Positions 1-8,127 of a stretch of 12,303 bases of DNA are shown here, piece by piece. Made by a program: the position numbers and the translations under genes. The notes beneath the pieces were generated by a model that was not told where the DNA came from, did no database searches, and saw nothing but the letters and a program-made list of their open reading frames with translations. Each line of letters begins with the position of its first letter. Positions within the stretch are counted from its first letter, which is position 1. This DNA comes from an uncultured Paracoccus sp. (GTDB taxonomy: Bacteria > Pseudomonadota > Alphaproteobacteria > Rhodobacterales > Rhodobacteraceae), in assembly GCF_946221145.1 (NCBI RefSeq), contig NZ_CAMIOH010000088.1:1-12303 (forward strand), read 5' to 3'.

Positions 1-1827
1 ATCCGCACCCCCCTGCGCCCCCTGGCCAAGATCCTCCGCGCCCGCGACCGGGGCGAAAATCCCGACGACATCGAGGCCGAAGCCCGTCGTCAGCGGCACG
101 AGGCCGTCCAGGACAAGGCCCGCCGCCGGGCCGAGGGGCGGCTGGCGCTGATGGCAAGCTGCTTCGTGCTGGCTTTTGGCGTGGTGGGGGTGCGTATGGG
201 TACGCTGGCCTCGACCGATCCGATCGAGCCTCAGAGCGAGGTTCTGTCGGCGCAGATCGTGTCGCAGCGCGCCGACATCACCGACCGGCAGGGCCGGGTG
301 CTGGCCACGAACCTGCTGACCCATTCGCTGTATGCCCATCCGCACCAGATGGTCGATCCGGTGGGCGCCGCGAACGAGTTGGCGCGGATCTTTCCCGACC
401 TGAAGGCCGAGGATCTGACCAGGGACTTCACCGGCAGCCGCAAGTTCCTGTGGATCAAGCGCAAGATGTCGCCGGAACAGATGCAGGCGGTCCACGACAT
501 CGGCGAACCCGGCCTGCTGTTCGGCCCGCGCGAGATGCGCGTCTATCCGAATGGCCATATCGCCAGCCATATCCTGGGCGGATCGGGCTTTGGCAACGAA
601 GGCGTGAACAGCGCCGAGGTTCTGGGCGTCGCGGGCGTGGAAAAGGCTTTCGACGGCTGGCTGCGCGATCCTGCGAATGACGGCGCGCCCCTGCAACTGT
701 CCATCGACCTGTCCGTGCAGTCGGCGATGGAACAGGTTCTGGCATCCGGCATGGAGGTGATGAGCGCGAAGGGCGCCACAGGCATCCTGATGGATATCCA
801 GTCTGGAGAGATCCTGGCAATGGCCAGCCTGCCCGATTTCGATCCGAACGACCGCCCGCGTCCCCTGCTGAAGGGGGATCCGTCCGATAGCCCGCTGTTC
901 AACCGCGCGGTGCAGGGTCAGTACGAACTGGGATCGACCTTCAAGATCTTCCCCGTCGCGCAGGCCCTGGATTTGCAGATCATCAACCCCAACAGCGGCA
1001 TCAACACCACGACGCCGATGCGGATCGGCAAATACCGGATCAGCGATTTTTCGAACTATGGCCCGCAACTGTCCGCGACCGATGTGATCGTCAAATCCTC
1101 GAACGTTGGGACGGTCAGGATCGCGCAGATGATCGGCGTGGACCGGCAAAAGGACTTTCTGCAAAAGCTGGGCTTTTTCGACCCGCTGCCGATCGAGATG
1201 GTCGAAGCGCCGACCGGCAAGCCGCTGGTCCCGTCCCGCTGGCCGGCGGTGACCGCCGCCACCGTGTCCTTTGGTCACGGCCTTGCTGCCAGTCCGCTGC
1301 ATCTGGCGGCCGCCTATGCGACCGTCGCCAATGGCGGCGTCAAGGTGACGCCGACGCTGATCCATGGCCGCACCCGGCCCAAGGGCGAGCAGATCCTGTC
1401 CGAACGCTCTGCCCATCGCGCGGTGGACATGCTGCGTCAGGTGGTGACGCGCGGCACCGCCAGGCAGGCCGAGGTCGAGGGCTATGAGGTCGCGGGCAAG
1501 ACGGGCACCGCCGACAAGCCGCGCCCGTCCGGCGGTTACTACGACAACAAGGTGGTCTCGACTTTTGCGGCCGTGTTTCCGGCAAGCGCGCCGAAATACG
1601 TGCTGACCGTGACGCTGGACGAACCATCCGTCACCGGGCCGGGCGGGGAAAGCCGCACGGCGGGCGCGACAGCCGCACCGGTCGCCTCTGCGATGATCCG
1701 GCGCCTGGCGCCGCTGGTCGGGCTGGAGCCCGTGACCGACGAAAACCTGCCGGTCATCCAGCCGCGCTTTGCACCCCGTGTTGAATCGCAACCGGGCGAT
1801 GAGCTAAAGCTCAGCGCAAATCAATGA
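1..1827 (+). CDS. ftsI: FtsI / PBP3, septal peptidoglycan D,D-transpeptidase (5' end cut by window edge)
   Basis: This is a class B penicillin-binding protein that cross-links peptidoglycan at the division septum. It is anchored in the inner membrane with its catalytic domain in the periplasm. The frame is open from base 1 and its first residues (IRTPLRPLAKIL) resemble the extreme N-terminus of rhodobacterial FtsI, so probably only one or a few codons are missing; the ATG at 151 is internal. Counting from the first codon in the window (608 codons), a basic cytoplasmic stretch is followed by one membrane segment at about 46-68. The dimerisation domain begins near A91-DITDRQG. All three transpeptidase motifs are present: S312-TFK (active-site serine), S366-S-N and K500-TGT. 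It is the first gene of a run with murE, murF and mraY, and its stop overlaps the murE start (ATGA). Identification is firm; only the true start is unseen. Confidence 0.96.
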   Translation: MRTPLRPLAKILRARDRGENPDDIEAEARRQRHEAVQDKARRRAEGRLALMASCFVLAFGVVGVRMGTLASTDPIEPQSEVLSAQIVSQRADITDRQGRVLATNLLTHSLYAHPHQMVDPVGAANELARIFPDLKAEDLTRDFTGSRKFLWIKRKMSPEQMQAVHDIGEPGLLFGPREMRVYPNGHIASHILGGSGFGNEGVNSAEVLGVAGVEKAFDGWLRDPANDGAPLQLSIDLSVQSAMEQVLASGMEVMSAKGATGILMDIQSGEILAMASLPDFDPNDRPRPLLKGDPSDSPLFNRAVQGQYELGSTFKIFPVAQALDLQIINPNSGINTTTPMRIGKYRISDFSNYGPQLSATDVIVKSSNVGTVRIAQMIGVDRQKDFLQKLGFFDPLPIEMVEAPTGKPLVPSRWPAVTAATVSFGHGLAASPLHLAAAYATVANGGVKVTPTLIHGRTRPKGEQILSERSAHRAVDMLRQVVTRGTARQAEVEGYEVAGKTGTADKPRPSGGYYDNKVVSTFAAVFPASAPKYVLTVTLDEPSVTGPGGESRTAGATAAPVASAMIRRLAPLVGLEPVTDENLPVIQPRFAPRVESQPGDELKLSANQ

Positions 1828-3320
1828 CGGGTGAGACGGTGCAGGGCAGAAAGACGCTGTCGCAGCTGGGGCTGCGGGCAAGGGACGGGCGCGACCCGCA
1901 GATCACCGGCCTGTCGTTGGACAGCCGGACGGTGAAACCGGGCCACCTGTTCGCAGCCCTGCCCGGATCGGCGCTGCATGGCGGTGAATTCATTCCCTAT
2001 GCCCTGCGGATGGACGCCGGCGCGGTCCTGACCGACCGCGCCGGGGCCGAAATGGCGGCGGGTGCCCTGTCCGACTGGGACGGCGCCGTGGTGGTGGCCG
2101 AGGATCCGCGCGCCGCCCTGGCAGGTGCGGCCGCGCTGTGGTTCGAATCGCAGCCCGATCATGTCGTGGCCGTCACCGGAACGTCCGGCAAGACCAGCGT
2201 CGCCAGCTTTACCCGCCAGATCTGGCAGCATCTGGGCCACAAGGCGATCAGCCTGGGCACCATGGGGGTCGAGGGCGATTATCAGGCCAAGCTGGCCCAC
2301 ACGACGCCCGACCCCCTGACCCTGCACCGCATCCTGGCCGAGGCCACAGCCGCGGGCGTGACCCATGCCGCGATGGAGGCGTCCAGCCATGGGTTGGATC
2401 AGCGCCGCCTGGACGGGGTTCGGGTCGAGGCCGGGGCCTTTACCAATTTCAGCCAGGACCATCTGGATTACCACGCGGGCTTTGACGACTATTTCGCGGC
2501 CAAGGCCCTGTTGTTCAATCACATCCTGGAAGACGGCGCCTCGGCCGTCATCAATGTTGACGGCGACCGGGGCCGGCAGATGGTGGACATTGCCACCGAC
2601 CGGGGGCTGGGCGTGACCACGGTCGGCTCGCGTGAGACGGCGATGCTGCGGATCCTGGGACAGCGTTACGATGCGACCGGGCAGGATCTGAGGTTCTCGG
2701 TCATGGGCCAGCCGCATCTGGTGCGTCTGCCGCTGATCGGCGGTTTTCAGGCGGAAAACGTGTTGGCGGCGATGGGGCTGGTGCTGGCGGCGGGCGATTC
2801 GGCCGAGGCCGTGCTGCGGGCGCTGCCGAATCTGCACACCGTGCGGGGGCGGATGCAGTTGGTCGCGCAGCGCGACAACGGCGCGGCGGTGTTCGTCGAT
2901 TACGCCCACAAGCCCGGCGCGGTGATCGCCGCGCTGCAATCGCTGCGCCCGCATGTGATGGGCCGCATCATCTGCGTGATCGGCGCGGGCGGCGACCGCG
3001 ACCGGGGCAAGCGCCCGCTGATGGGGCAGGCTGCGCGCGACTTTGCCGATGTGGTGATCGTGACCGACGACAACCCGCGATCCGAGGATCCGGCCCTGAT
3101 CCGCGCCGCCGTTCTGGACGGCGCCGGACCCGAGGCAACCGAGATCGGCGACCGGGCCGAGGCGATCCTGCGCGGCGTCGATGCGCTGTTGCCGGGCGAC
3201 GCGCTTCTGATCTGCGGCAAGGGCCACGAGACCGGCCAGATCATCGGCAATGATGTCTATCCCTTCGACGACGCCGAACAGGCCTCGGTCGCGGTGGCAG
3301 CTTTGGACGGCAAGATATGA
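1824..3320 (+). CDS. murE: MurE, UDP-MurNAc-L-Ala-D-Glu:meso-diaminopimelate ligase
   Basis: This cytoplasmic ATP-dependent Mur ligase adds the third residue of the peptidoglycan stem peptide. The 498-residue length is normal for the family. The N-terminal UDP-binding domain contains LSLDSRTVKPGHLF. The central ATPase domain has the P-loop G119-TSGKTS (K123), followed by the TTPDPL and EASSHGLDQ signatures. The C-terminal domain has GAGGDRDRGKRPLM and D416-NPR. In this family DNPR marks specificity for meso-DAP rather than lysine, so the cell wall is inferred to be of the ordinary Gram-negative DAP type. The ATG at 1824 overlaps the ftsI stop as ATGA, which indicates translational coupling and supports this start. 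Nothing is missing or unusual. Confidence 0.97.
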   Translation: MTGETVQGRKTLSQLGLRARDGRDPQITGLSLDSRTVKPGHLFAALPGSALHGGEFIPYALRMDAGAVLTDRAGAEMAAGALSDWDGAVVVAEDPRAALAGAAALWFESQPDHVVAVTGTSGKTSVASFTRQIWQHLGHKAISLGTMGVEGDYQAKLAHTTPDPLTLHRILAEATAAGVTHAAMEASSHGLDQRRLDGVRVEAGAFTNFSQDHLDYHAGFDDYFAAKALLFNHILEDGASAVINVDGDRGRQMVDIATDRGLGVTTVGSRETAMLRILGQRYDATGQDLRFSVMGQPHLVRLPLIGGFQAENVLAAMGLVLAAGDSAEAVLRALPNLHTVRGRMQLVAQRDNGAAVFVDYAHKPGAVIAALQSLRPHVMGRIICVIGAGGDRDRGKRPLMGQAARDFADVVIVTDDNPRSEDPALIRAAVLDGAGPEATEIGDRAEAILRGVDALLPGDALLICGKGHETGQIIGNDVYPFDDAEQASVAVAALDGKI

Positions 3321-4699
3321 CCCTGTGGACGGCAAACGAGGCCGCCGCCGCGACCGGCGGGCGGGCGCAGGGCGATTGGGTGGCGACGGGCGTGTCCATC
3401 GACACCCGCACGATCCAGCCGGGCGATCTGTTCGTGGCTCTGACCGATGCGCGCGACGGCCATGATTTCGTGGCCCAGGCCCTGGACAAGGGCGCGGCGG
3501 CGGCCTTGGTCAGCCGGATCCCCGAAGGGGTCGCCCCGACCGCGCCGCTGCTGGTCGTGCCGGATGTGCTGGCCGCGCTGGAGGGGCTGGGCCGGGCAGG
3601 CCGGGCGCGGATGGCGGGCAAGGTGATCGCCATCACCGGGTCGGTGGGCAAGACCTCGACCAAGGACATGGCGCGGGCGGCGCTGACCGGGCAGGGACGC
3701 ATTCACGCGGCGGAAGCCAGCTATAACAACCATTGGGGCGTGCCGCTGACGCTGGCGCGGATGCCCCGCCACACCGATTTCGCCATCATCGAGATCGGCA
3801 TGAACCATCCGGGCGAAATCGCCCCGCTGTCGCGGCTGGCCCGTCCGCATGTGGCGATGATCACCACGGTCGCCGCCGCGCATCTGGAAGCCTTTGGCGC
3901 CATCGAGGGCATCGCCCGCGAAAAAGGCGCCGTCTTTCAGGGGCTGGAACCCATCGGCCACGCCATCATCCCCGAGGATCTGCCGGTAACGCAGATCCTG
4001 CGCGATTGCGCCGATGCGGCGGGGGCCCTGGTGATGGGCTTTGGCCGCGATGGCGCGGCCAAGCTGGTGCAGGCCAGGGTCGAGGATGGCGCCCTGCTCT
4101 GCCGCGCCCGGATCGGCGGGCAGACCGTCGATTTCACCCTGCACACCACCGGGACGCATTTCGCGCTGAACGCGGTCGGCGTGCTGGCCGCGCTTGCCGC
4201 CGCCGGGGCCGATCTGAAGGACGCCGCCCGGCGGCTGGGCGACTGGCTGCCCCCGAAAGGGCGCGGCGCGGTCGAGGATCTGGCCGGTCTGCGGCTGATC
4301 GACGACGCCTATAACGCCAACCCGACCTCGCTGTCGGCGGGGCTGGCGACGCTGGCGGGCTTGCAGGGCGGCCGCCGCGTGGCGATTCTGGGCGACATGC
4401 TGGAACTGGGCCATGACGAGATGGCGATGCACCGCGCGATGGCCGACGACCCGGCCATGGCGCAGGTCGATCTGGTCCACAGCGCCGGTCCCCGGATGCG
4501 GCATCTGCATGACGCGCTGCCGCCGCACAAGCGCGGCCTCTGGGCGGAAAGCGCCGCCGATCTGGCCGCGCGGCTGCCCGATCTGGTCGCGACCGGCGAT
4601 ATCGTGCTGGTCAAGGGCTCGAAATCCTCGCTCATCTCGAAGGTCGTTGACGCCTTGCGGAAATCGGCGCACACGCCCGCACCTCTAACGAGAGATTAA
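3317..4699 (+). CDS. murF: MurF, UDP-MurNAc-tripeptide:D-alanyl-D-alanine ligase
   Basis: This cytoplasmic ATP-dependent ligase adds the D-Ala-D-Ala dipeptide and completes UDP-MurNAc-pentapeptide. The 460-residue length is typical. An N-terminal substrate-binding domain contains VSIDTRTIQPGDLFVAL. The ATPase domain carries the P-loop G108-SVGKTS (K112), then NNHWGVPLTLARM and EIGMNHPGEI, the usual MurF signatures. The C-terminal domain begins around D329-DAYNANP, a strongly MurF-specific motif. Its ATG overlaps the murE stop as ATGA, and mraY starts 2 nt after its own stop, so it lies inside one transcription unit with its pathway partners. The hydrophilic product has no membrane segment. 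No anomalies were seen. Confidence 0.97.
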   Translation: MTLWTANEAAAATGGRAQGDWVATGVSIDTRTIQPGDLFVALTDARDGHDFVAQALDKGAAAALVSRIPEGVAPTAPLLVVPDVLAALEGLGRAGRARMAGKVIAITGSVGKTSTKDMARAALTGQGRIHAAEASYNNHWGVPLTLARMPRHTDFAIIEIGMNHPGEIAPLSRLARPHVAMITTVAAAHLEAFGAIEGIAREKGAVFQGLEPIGHAIIPEDLPVTQILRDCADAAGALVMGFGRDGAAKLVQARVEDGALLCRARIGGQTVDFTLHTTGTHFALNAVGVLAALAAAGADLKDAARRLGDWLPPKGRGAVEDLAGLRLIDDAYNANPTSLSAGLATLAGLQGGRRVAILGDMLELGHDEMAMHRAMADDPAMAQVDLVHSAGPRMRHLHDALPPHKRGLWAESAADLAARLPDLVATGDIVLVKGSKSSLISKVVDALRKSAHTPAPLTRD

Positions 4700-4701
4700 C
4701 C

Positions 4702-5784
4702 ATGCTCTATTGGCTGAGCGGCCTGTCCGAAGGGGGCGACCTCTTCAATCTGTTCCGCTATATCACGTTCCGGGCAGGGGCGGCGTTCTTCACGGCGCTG
4801 GTCTTCGGCTTCATCTTCGGGCGCCCGCTGATCAACTATCTGCGCCGGGTCCAGAAAAAGGGCCAGCCGATCCGCGACGACGGCCCCGAAGGCCATTTCG
4901 TCAAGGCGGGCACGCCCACGATGGGCGGCATCCTGATCCTGTCGGCGCTGTTCTTTTCGACGCTGCTCTGGGCGCGGCTGGACAATGGCTATGTCTGGAT
5001 CGTGCTGCTGGTGACGGCGGGCTATGCCGCGATCGGGTTCGCCGACGATTACGCCAAGGTCAGCAAGCAGAATACCAAGGGCGTGTCGGGCCGGGTGCGG
5101 ATGGTGCTGGGGCTGGCGCTTGCCTTTGTCGCCTCGGCCTGGGCGATGTGGCTGCATCCGGCGGGCCTGTCGGGGCAACTGGCCCTGCCGGTGTTCAAGG
5201 ACGCGCTGATCAACCTGTGGCTCTTCTTCATCCCGTTCGGAATGCTGGTGATCGTGGGATCGGCGAATGCGGTCAACCTGACCGACGGTCTGGACGGGCT
5301 GGCGATCATGCCGGTGATGATCGCCGCAGGGACGCTGGGGGTCATTGCCTATACGGTGGGGCGCGTGGACTTCACCAACTATCTTGGCGTCCACCACGTG
5401 CCGGGCACCGGAGAGATTCTGATCTTCGTGGCCGCGCTGATCGGCGGGGGGCTGGGATTCCTGTGGTACAACGCGCCCCCGGCCGCGGTCTTCATGGGCG
5501 ATACCGGATCGCTGGCGCTTGGCGGCGCGCTTGGCGCCATCGCGGTGGTGACCAAGCACGAGATCGTGCTGGCCATCGTCGGCGGGTTGTTCGTGGTCGA
5601 GGCGCTGTCGGTCATCATCCAGGTCGCCTATTTCAAACGCACCGGGCGGCGGGTGTTCCTGATGGCGCCGATCCACCATCATTTCGAAAAGAAGGGCTGG
5701 GGCGAGGCGCAGATCGTCATCCGCTTCTGGATCATCGCGCTGATCCTGGCGCTGATCGGGCTGGCGACGCTGAAGCTGCGCTGA
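4702..5784 (+). CDS. mraY: MraY, phospho-N-acetylmuramoyl-pentapeptide transferase
   Basis: This polytopic inner-membrane enzyme transfers phospho-MurNAc-pentapeptide from UDP to undecaprenyl phosphate, forming lipid I. It is the first membrane step of the pathway. The 360-residue length matches the family. Visible family motifs are G54-QPIRDDGPEGH followed by TPTMGG, the A114-DDYAKV cytoplasmic loop, N192-LTDGLDGLA (containing a conserved catalytic/Mg-binding aspartate region) and H325-HHFEKKGW near the C-terminus. Many hydrophobic segments lie between them, consistent with about ten membrane helices. It starts 2 nt after murF. Just after its stop comes a hairpin element shared with the crotonase gene downstream, which separates it from murD. 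Confidence 0.97.
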   Translation: MLYWLSGLSEGGDLFNLFRYITFRAGAAFFTALVFGFIFGRPLINYLRRVQKKGQPIRDDGPEGHFVKAGTPTMGGILILSALFFSTLLWARLDNGYVWIVLLVTAGYAAIGFADDYAKVSKQNTKGVSGRVRMVLGLALAFVASAWAMWLHPAGLSGQLALPVFKDALINLWLFFIPFGMLVIVGSANAVNLTDGLDGLAIMPVMIAAGTLGVIAYTVGRVDFTNYLGVHHVPGTGEILIFVAALIGGGLGFLWYNAPPAAVFMGDTGSLALGGALGAIAVVTKHEIVLAIVGGLFVVEALSVIIQVAYFKRTGRRVFLMAPIHHHFEKKGWGEAQIVIRFWIIALILALIGLATLKLR

Positions 5785-5836
5785 TCTTCATTCTGGCTTA
5801 AATATCCCGCAGGGTCCGGGGGCGCGCAGCCCCCGG
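5785..5836 (+). repeat. 3'-end repeat element with GC hairpin after mraY (copy 1)
   Basis: The element starts directly after the mraY stop codon. It consists of TCTTCA, an AT-rich core (GGCTTAAATATCC), a short spacer, then a perfect 8-bp stem (CCGGGGGC at 5816-5823 and GCCCCCGG at 5829-5836) with loop GCGCA. There is no T-tract after the stem, so it is a poor classical Rho-independent terminator and murD may still be read from upstream. Including the stop TGA, its first 26 bases match the region after the crotonase stop on the opposite strand at 23 positions. Possible roles are a 3'-end stabiliser, an attenuator, or an interspersed repeat; the sequence does not decide between them. Confidence 0.6.
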
Positions 5837-5857
5837 CTGCGACATCAGGAGCATCCG

Positions 5858-7261
5858 ATGATTCCCGTTCAAGGCGTGGAAGGACAAACCATCGCAGTTC
5901 TGGGTCTTGGCCGGTCGGGCAAGGCCACGGCGGCGGCGCTTGCGGCGGGCGGGGCGACCGTGCTGGTCTGGGATGACGGCAATGATACCCGCGATGCCGC
6001 GCAGGCCGAAGGGCTGGCCGTCACCGACCTGACCCGCGACGATGCCTGGGCGGGCGTTTCGGCGCTGATCACCAGCCCCGGCATCCCGCATCTTTATCCG
6101 AAACCGCATCCGGTGATCGCCAAGGCGTTGTCGCTTGGGGTGCCGGTGGATAACGACATCGGCCTGTTCTTCCGCAGCTATGCGACGGCCGATTGGGACG
6201 GCTTCGACCGCGCGCCCCGCGTGATCGCCGTCACCGGATCGAACGGCAAATCGACCACCACCGCGCTGATCCACCACATCCTGACCGAAACCGGCCGCCC
6301 CACCCAGATGGGCGGCAATATCGGCACCGGGGTTCTGTCGCTGGACCCGGCCATCGACGGAGAGGTCGTGGTGCTGGAACTGTCCAGCTATCAGACCGAC
6401 CTGGCCCGGTCGCTGACCCCGGATGTCGCGGTCTTCACCAACCTGTCGCCCGACCATCTGGACCGGCATGGCGGGCAGGGCGGCTATTTCGCGGCCAAGC
6501 GGCGGCTGTTCGCGGAAGGCGGGCCGGACCGTGCCGTGATCGGCGTCGATGAGACCGAGGGCCAGTATCTGGCCAACCAGCTGTCCATGGGGCCGGGCGA
6601 TGACCGGGTGATCCGGGTGTCCTCGGGGCAGAAACTGGACCGGGGCGCGTGGTCGGTCTTTGCGCGCAAGGGCTATCTGTCGGAATATCGCAAGGGACGG
6701 CAGGCGGCGTCCATCGACCTGCGGGCGATCACCGGCCTGCCGGGCGCGCATAATCACCAGAACGCCTGCGCGGCCTATGCCGCCTGCCGCGCCGTGGGCA
6801 TCGCCCCGCGCGAGATCGAGGCCGCATTCCACAGCTTTGCCGGTCTGCCGCATCGCAGCCAGACCGTGGCCGAGATCGGCGGCATCCGTTATGTCAACGA
6901 CTCCAAGGCCACCAACGTGGATGCCGCCGCCAAGGCGCTGCAAGCCTTTGACCGGATCCGCTGGATCGCCGGCGGCCTGGGCAAGGAAGGCGGCATCGGC
7001 GCGCTTGCCCCCCATCTGGGCGCCGTCAGGAAGGCCTATCTGATTGGCCATTCCGCCCGCGATTTCGCCTTGGAGATCGGCCAGACCCCCTATGAGATCG
7101 CGGAAACCATGGAAGCCGCCGTCGCCCGCGCCGCGTCCGAGGCCGAGCCGGGCGAGACGGTGCTGCTGGCCCCGGCGGCCGCCAGTTTCGACCAGTATCC
7201 GAATTTCGAGAAGCGGGGCGAGCATTTCACGGCTTTGGTGAAAGGGCTGGCGTCGCGGTGA
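5858..7261 (+). CDS. murD: MurD, UDP-MurNAc-L-alanine:D-glutamate ligase
   Basis: This cytoplasmic ATP-dependent ligase adds D-glutamate to UDP-MurNAc-L-Ala, two steps before MurF. The 467-residue length is normal. The N-terminal Rossmann-like domain starts VLGLGRSGKATAAAL. The ATPase P-loop is G127-SNGKSTTT (K131), followed by ELSSYQ and TNLSPDHLDRHG. The C-terminal domain has N347-DSKATN, GGLGKEGG and L436-LAPAAASFDQ, with NFEKRG close behind; all are MurD signatures. The start at 5858 is supported by AGGAG at 5847-5851. Unlike the upstream genes it is not overlapped or closely packed: 73 nt with a hairpin separate it from mraY. It ends at a hairpin-rich convergent region rather than running into ftsW, which is usual in related genomes. 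Confidence 0.97.
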   Translation: MIPVQGVEGQTIAVLGLGRSGKATAAALAAGGATVLVWDDGNDTRDAAQAEGLAVTDLTRDDAWAGVSALITSPGIPHLYPKPHPVIAKALSLGVPVDNDIGLFFRSYATADWDGFDRAPRVIAVTGSNGKSTTTALIHHILTETGRPTQMGGNIGTGVLSLDPAIDGEVVVLELSSYQTDLARSLTPDVAVFTNLSPDHLDRHGGQGGYFAAKRRLFAEGGPDRAVIGVDETEGQYLANQLSMGPGDDRVIRVSSGQKLDRGAWSVFARKGYLSEYRKGRQAASIDLRAITGLPGAHNHQNACAAYAACRAVGIAPREIEAAFHSFAGLPHRSQTVAEIGGIRYVNDSKATNVDAAAKALQAFDRIRWIAGGLGKEGGIGALAPHLGAVRKAYLIGHSARDFALEIGQTPYEIAETMEAAVARAASEAEPGETVLLAPAAASFDQYPNFEKRGEHFTALVKGLASR

Positions 7262-7273
7262 CGGCGGCGGGGC

Positions 7274-7320
7274 AGGGGGCTTTCAGCCCCCTCGGCCGCA
7301 GGCGGCCTCACCCCCTGAGG
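7274..7320. terminator. Convergent hairpin cluster between murD and the crotonase gene
   Basis: Three adjacent inverted repeats fill the space between two convergent genes. They are AGGGGGCT/AGCCCCCT (7274-7281 and 7285-7292, loop TTC), GGCCG/CGGCC (7294-7298 and 7303-7307, loop CAGG), and CCTCA/TGAGG (7306-7310 and 7316-7320, loop CCCCC, which overlaps the second stem by 2 nt). The stems are strong and nothing else lies in the gap, so a two-way transcription end is a reasonable inference. No long T-tract follows on either strand, so termination could be Rho-assisted. Confidence 0.55.
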
Positions 7321-7344
7321 ATATTGAAGCCAAAGTGAAGATCA
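7274..7344 (-). repeat. 3'-end repeat element after the crotonase gene (copy 2)
   Basis: Read on the - strand, this begins at the TGA of the crotonase gene and runs TCTTCA, then GGCTTCAATATCC, then G/C-run hairpins. The first 26 bases from the stop codon (complement of 7319-7344) agree with copy 1 at 5782-5807 at 23 positions; the differences are at element positions 10, 12 and 19. As in copy 1, the conserved part sits directly at the stop codon and leads into hairpins. The hairpin part differs in sequence and is longer here. Confidence 0.6.
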
Positions 7345-8127
7345 TGCCCAGTTGGGCGGGCGTTTTTCCAGGAAGGCGGCCATCCCTTCGGCGGTGTCGG
7401 TCAGCAGGATGTTTCGGCACATCGCCTGTCCGGCCGTCGCATAGGCATCGGCAGTGCCGAGCCTGAGCTGGTCATGAAAGGCCCGTTTGCCCAGCCGGAT
7501 CGCGGCGGGCAGTTTTGACGCGATGGTCGCGGCCATCTGCATGGCGGTTCCGGTCAGCGCGCCGGGTGCCGTGACGCGGTTCACGAGGCCGAGTTGTTGC
7601 GCGCGATCCGCGTCGATGAAGTCGCCGGTGGTCAGCATCTCGAACGCGGCTTTCGGCGGAACGGCGCGGGTCAGGGCGACCATCGGCGTGGCGCAGAACA
7701 GACCGATATTCACGCCGTTCACGCCAAAGCGCGCACTGTCCGACGCCACGGCCATGTCGCAGGAGGCGACAAGCTGGCAGCCTGCTGCCGTGGCGATGCC
7801 CTGGACCTCGGCGATGACCGGCTGAGGCAGTGCAGGGATCATCTGCATCATAAGGGCGCAGCGGTCGAACAGATCCGCAAAGGCCGCGGCGCCGCCATCC
7901 GCCTCGTCTCGCGCGGCCTGCATCTGCCGCAGGTCATGGCCGGCGCAGAAGGCCTTGCCCTGCGCGGCCAGGACGACCACGCGGATGCCCTCATTGTCGC
8001 CGATTTGCCGCAATGTATCGGCCAGGGCGTCTATCATGTTCAGCGACAAGGCGTTGTAGTTGTCAGGGCTGTTCAGCACCAGCCGCGCGATATGGTTGCT
8101 GTCCTGCCGCAGGATCAGGTCCGGCAT
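7342..8127 (-). CDS. Crotonase-fold protein, ECHDC3-like enoyl-CoA hydratase/isomerase family
   Basis: A 261-residue cytoplasmic crotonase-superfamily protein. These proteins bind acyl-CoA and stabilise an enolate through a two-NH oxyanion hole. The first oxyanion segment is visible as GKAFCAGHDL (about 57-66) and the second as VQGIATAAGC (108-117). The C-terminal part (GVNIGLFCATP, GLVNR, EGMAAFLEKRPPNW) resembles, from memory, the animal ECHDC3 group and its bacterial relatives. The two catalytic glutamates of classical hydratase (GGGCE and PE) are replaced by Q118 and, by alignment, G138, so ordinary crotonyl-CoA hydration is doubtful. The start is set at complement 8127 because GGAGG (complement 8136-8140) lies 8 nt upstream; the longer open frame to 8319 overlaps the divergent thioesterase gene. 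Substrate unknown. Confidence 0.88.
   Translation of the reverse strand: MPDLILRQDSNHIARLVLNSPDNYNALSLNMIDALADTLRQIGDNEGIRVVVLAAQGKAFCAGHDLRQMQAARDEADGGAAAFADLFDRCALMMQMIPALPQPVIAEVQGIATAAGCQLVASCDMAVASDSARFGVNGVNIGLFCATPMVALTRAVPPKAAFEMLTTGDFIDADRAQQLGLVNRVTAPGALTGTAMQMAATIASKLPAAIRLGKRAFHDQLRLGTADAYATAGQAMCRNILLTDTAEGMAAFLEKRPPNWA

Noticed and set aside
1821..3335. Long - strand open frame opposite murE (504 codons)
   Set aside because: It is histidine-, arginine- and glutamine-rich with no recognisable motifs, lies exactly antisense to a certain murE, and is a by-product of GC-rich codon bias.
3257..4672. Long - strand open frame opposite murF (471 codons)
   Set aside because: Same pattern: compositionally biased, no domain, fully antisense to murF.
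5798..7225. Long - strand open frame opposite murD (475 codons)
   Set aside because: Antisense to a gene with all MurD motifs; the product is low-information and begins inside murD.
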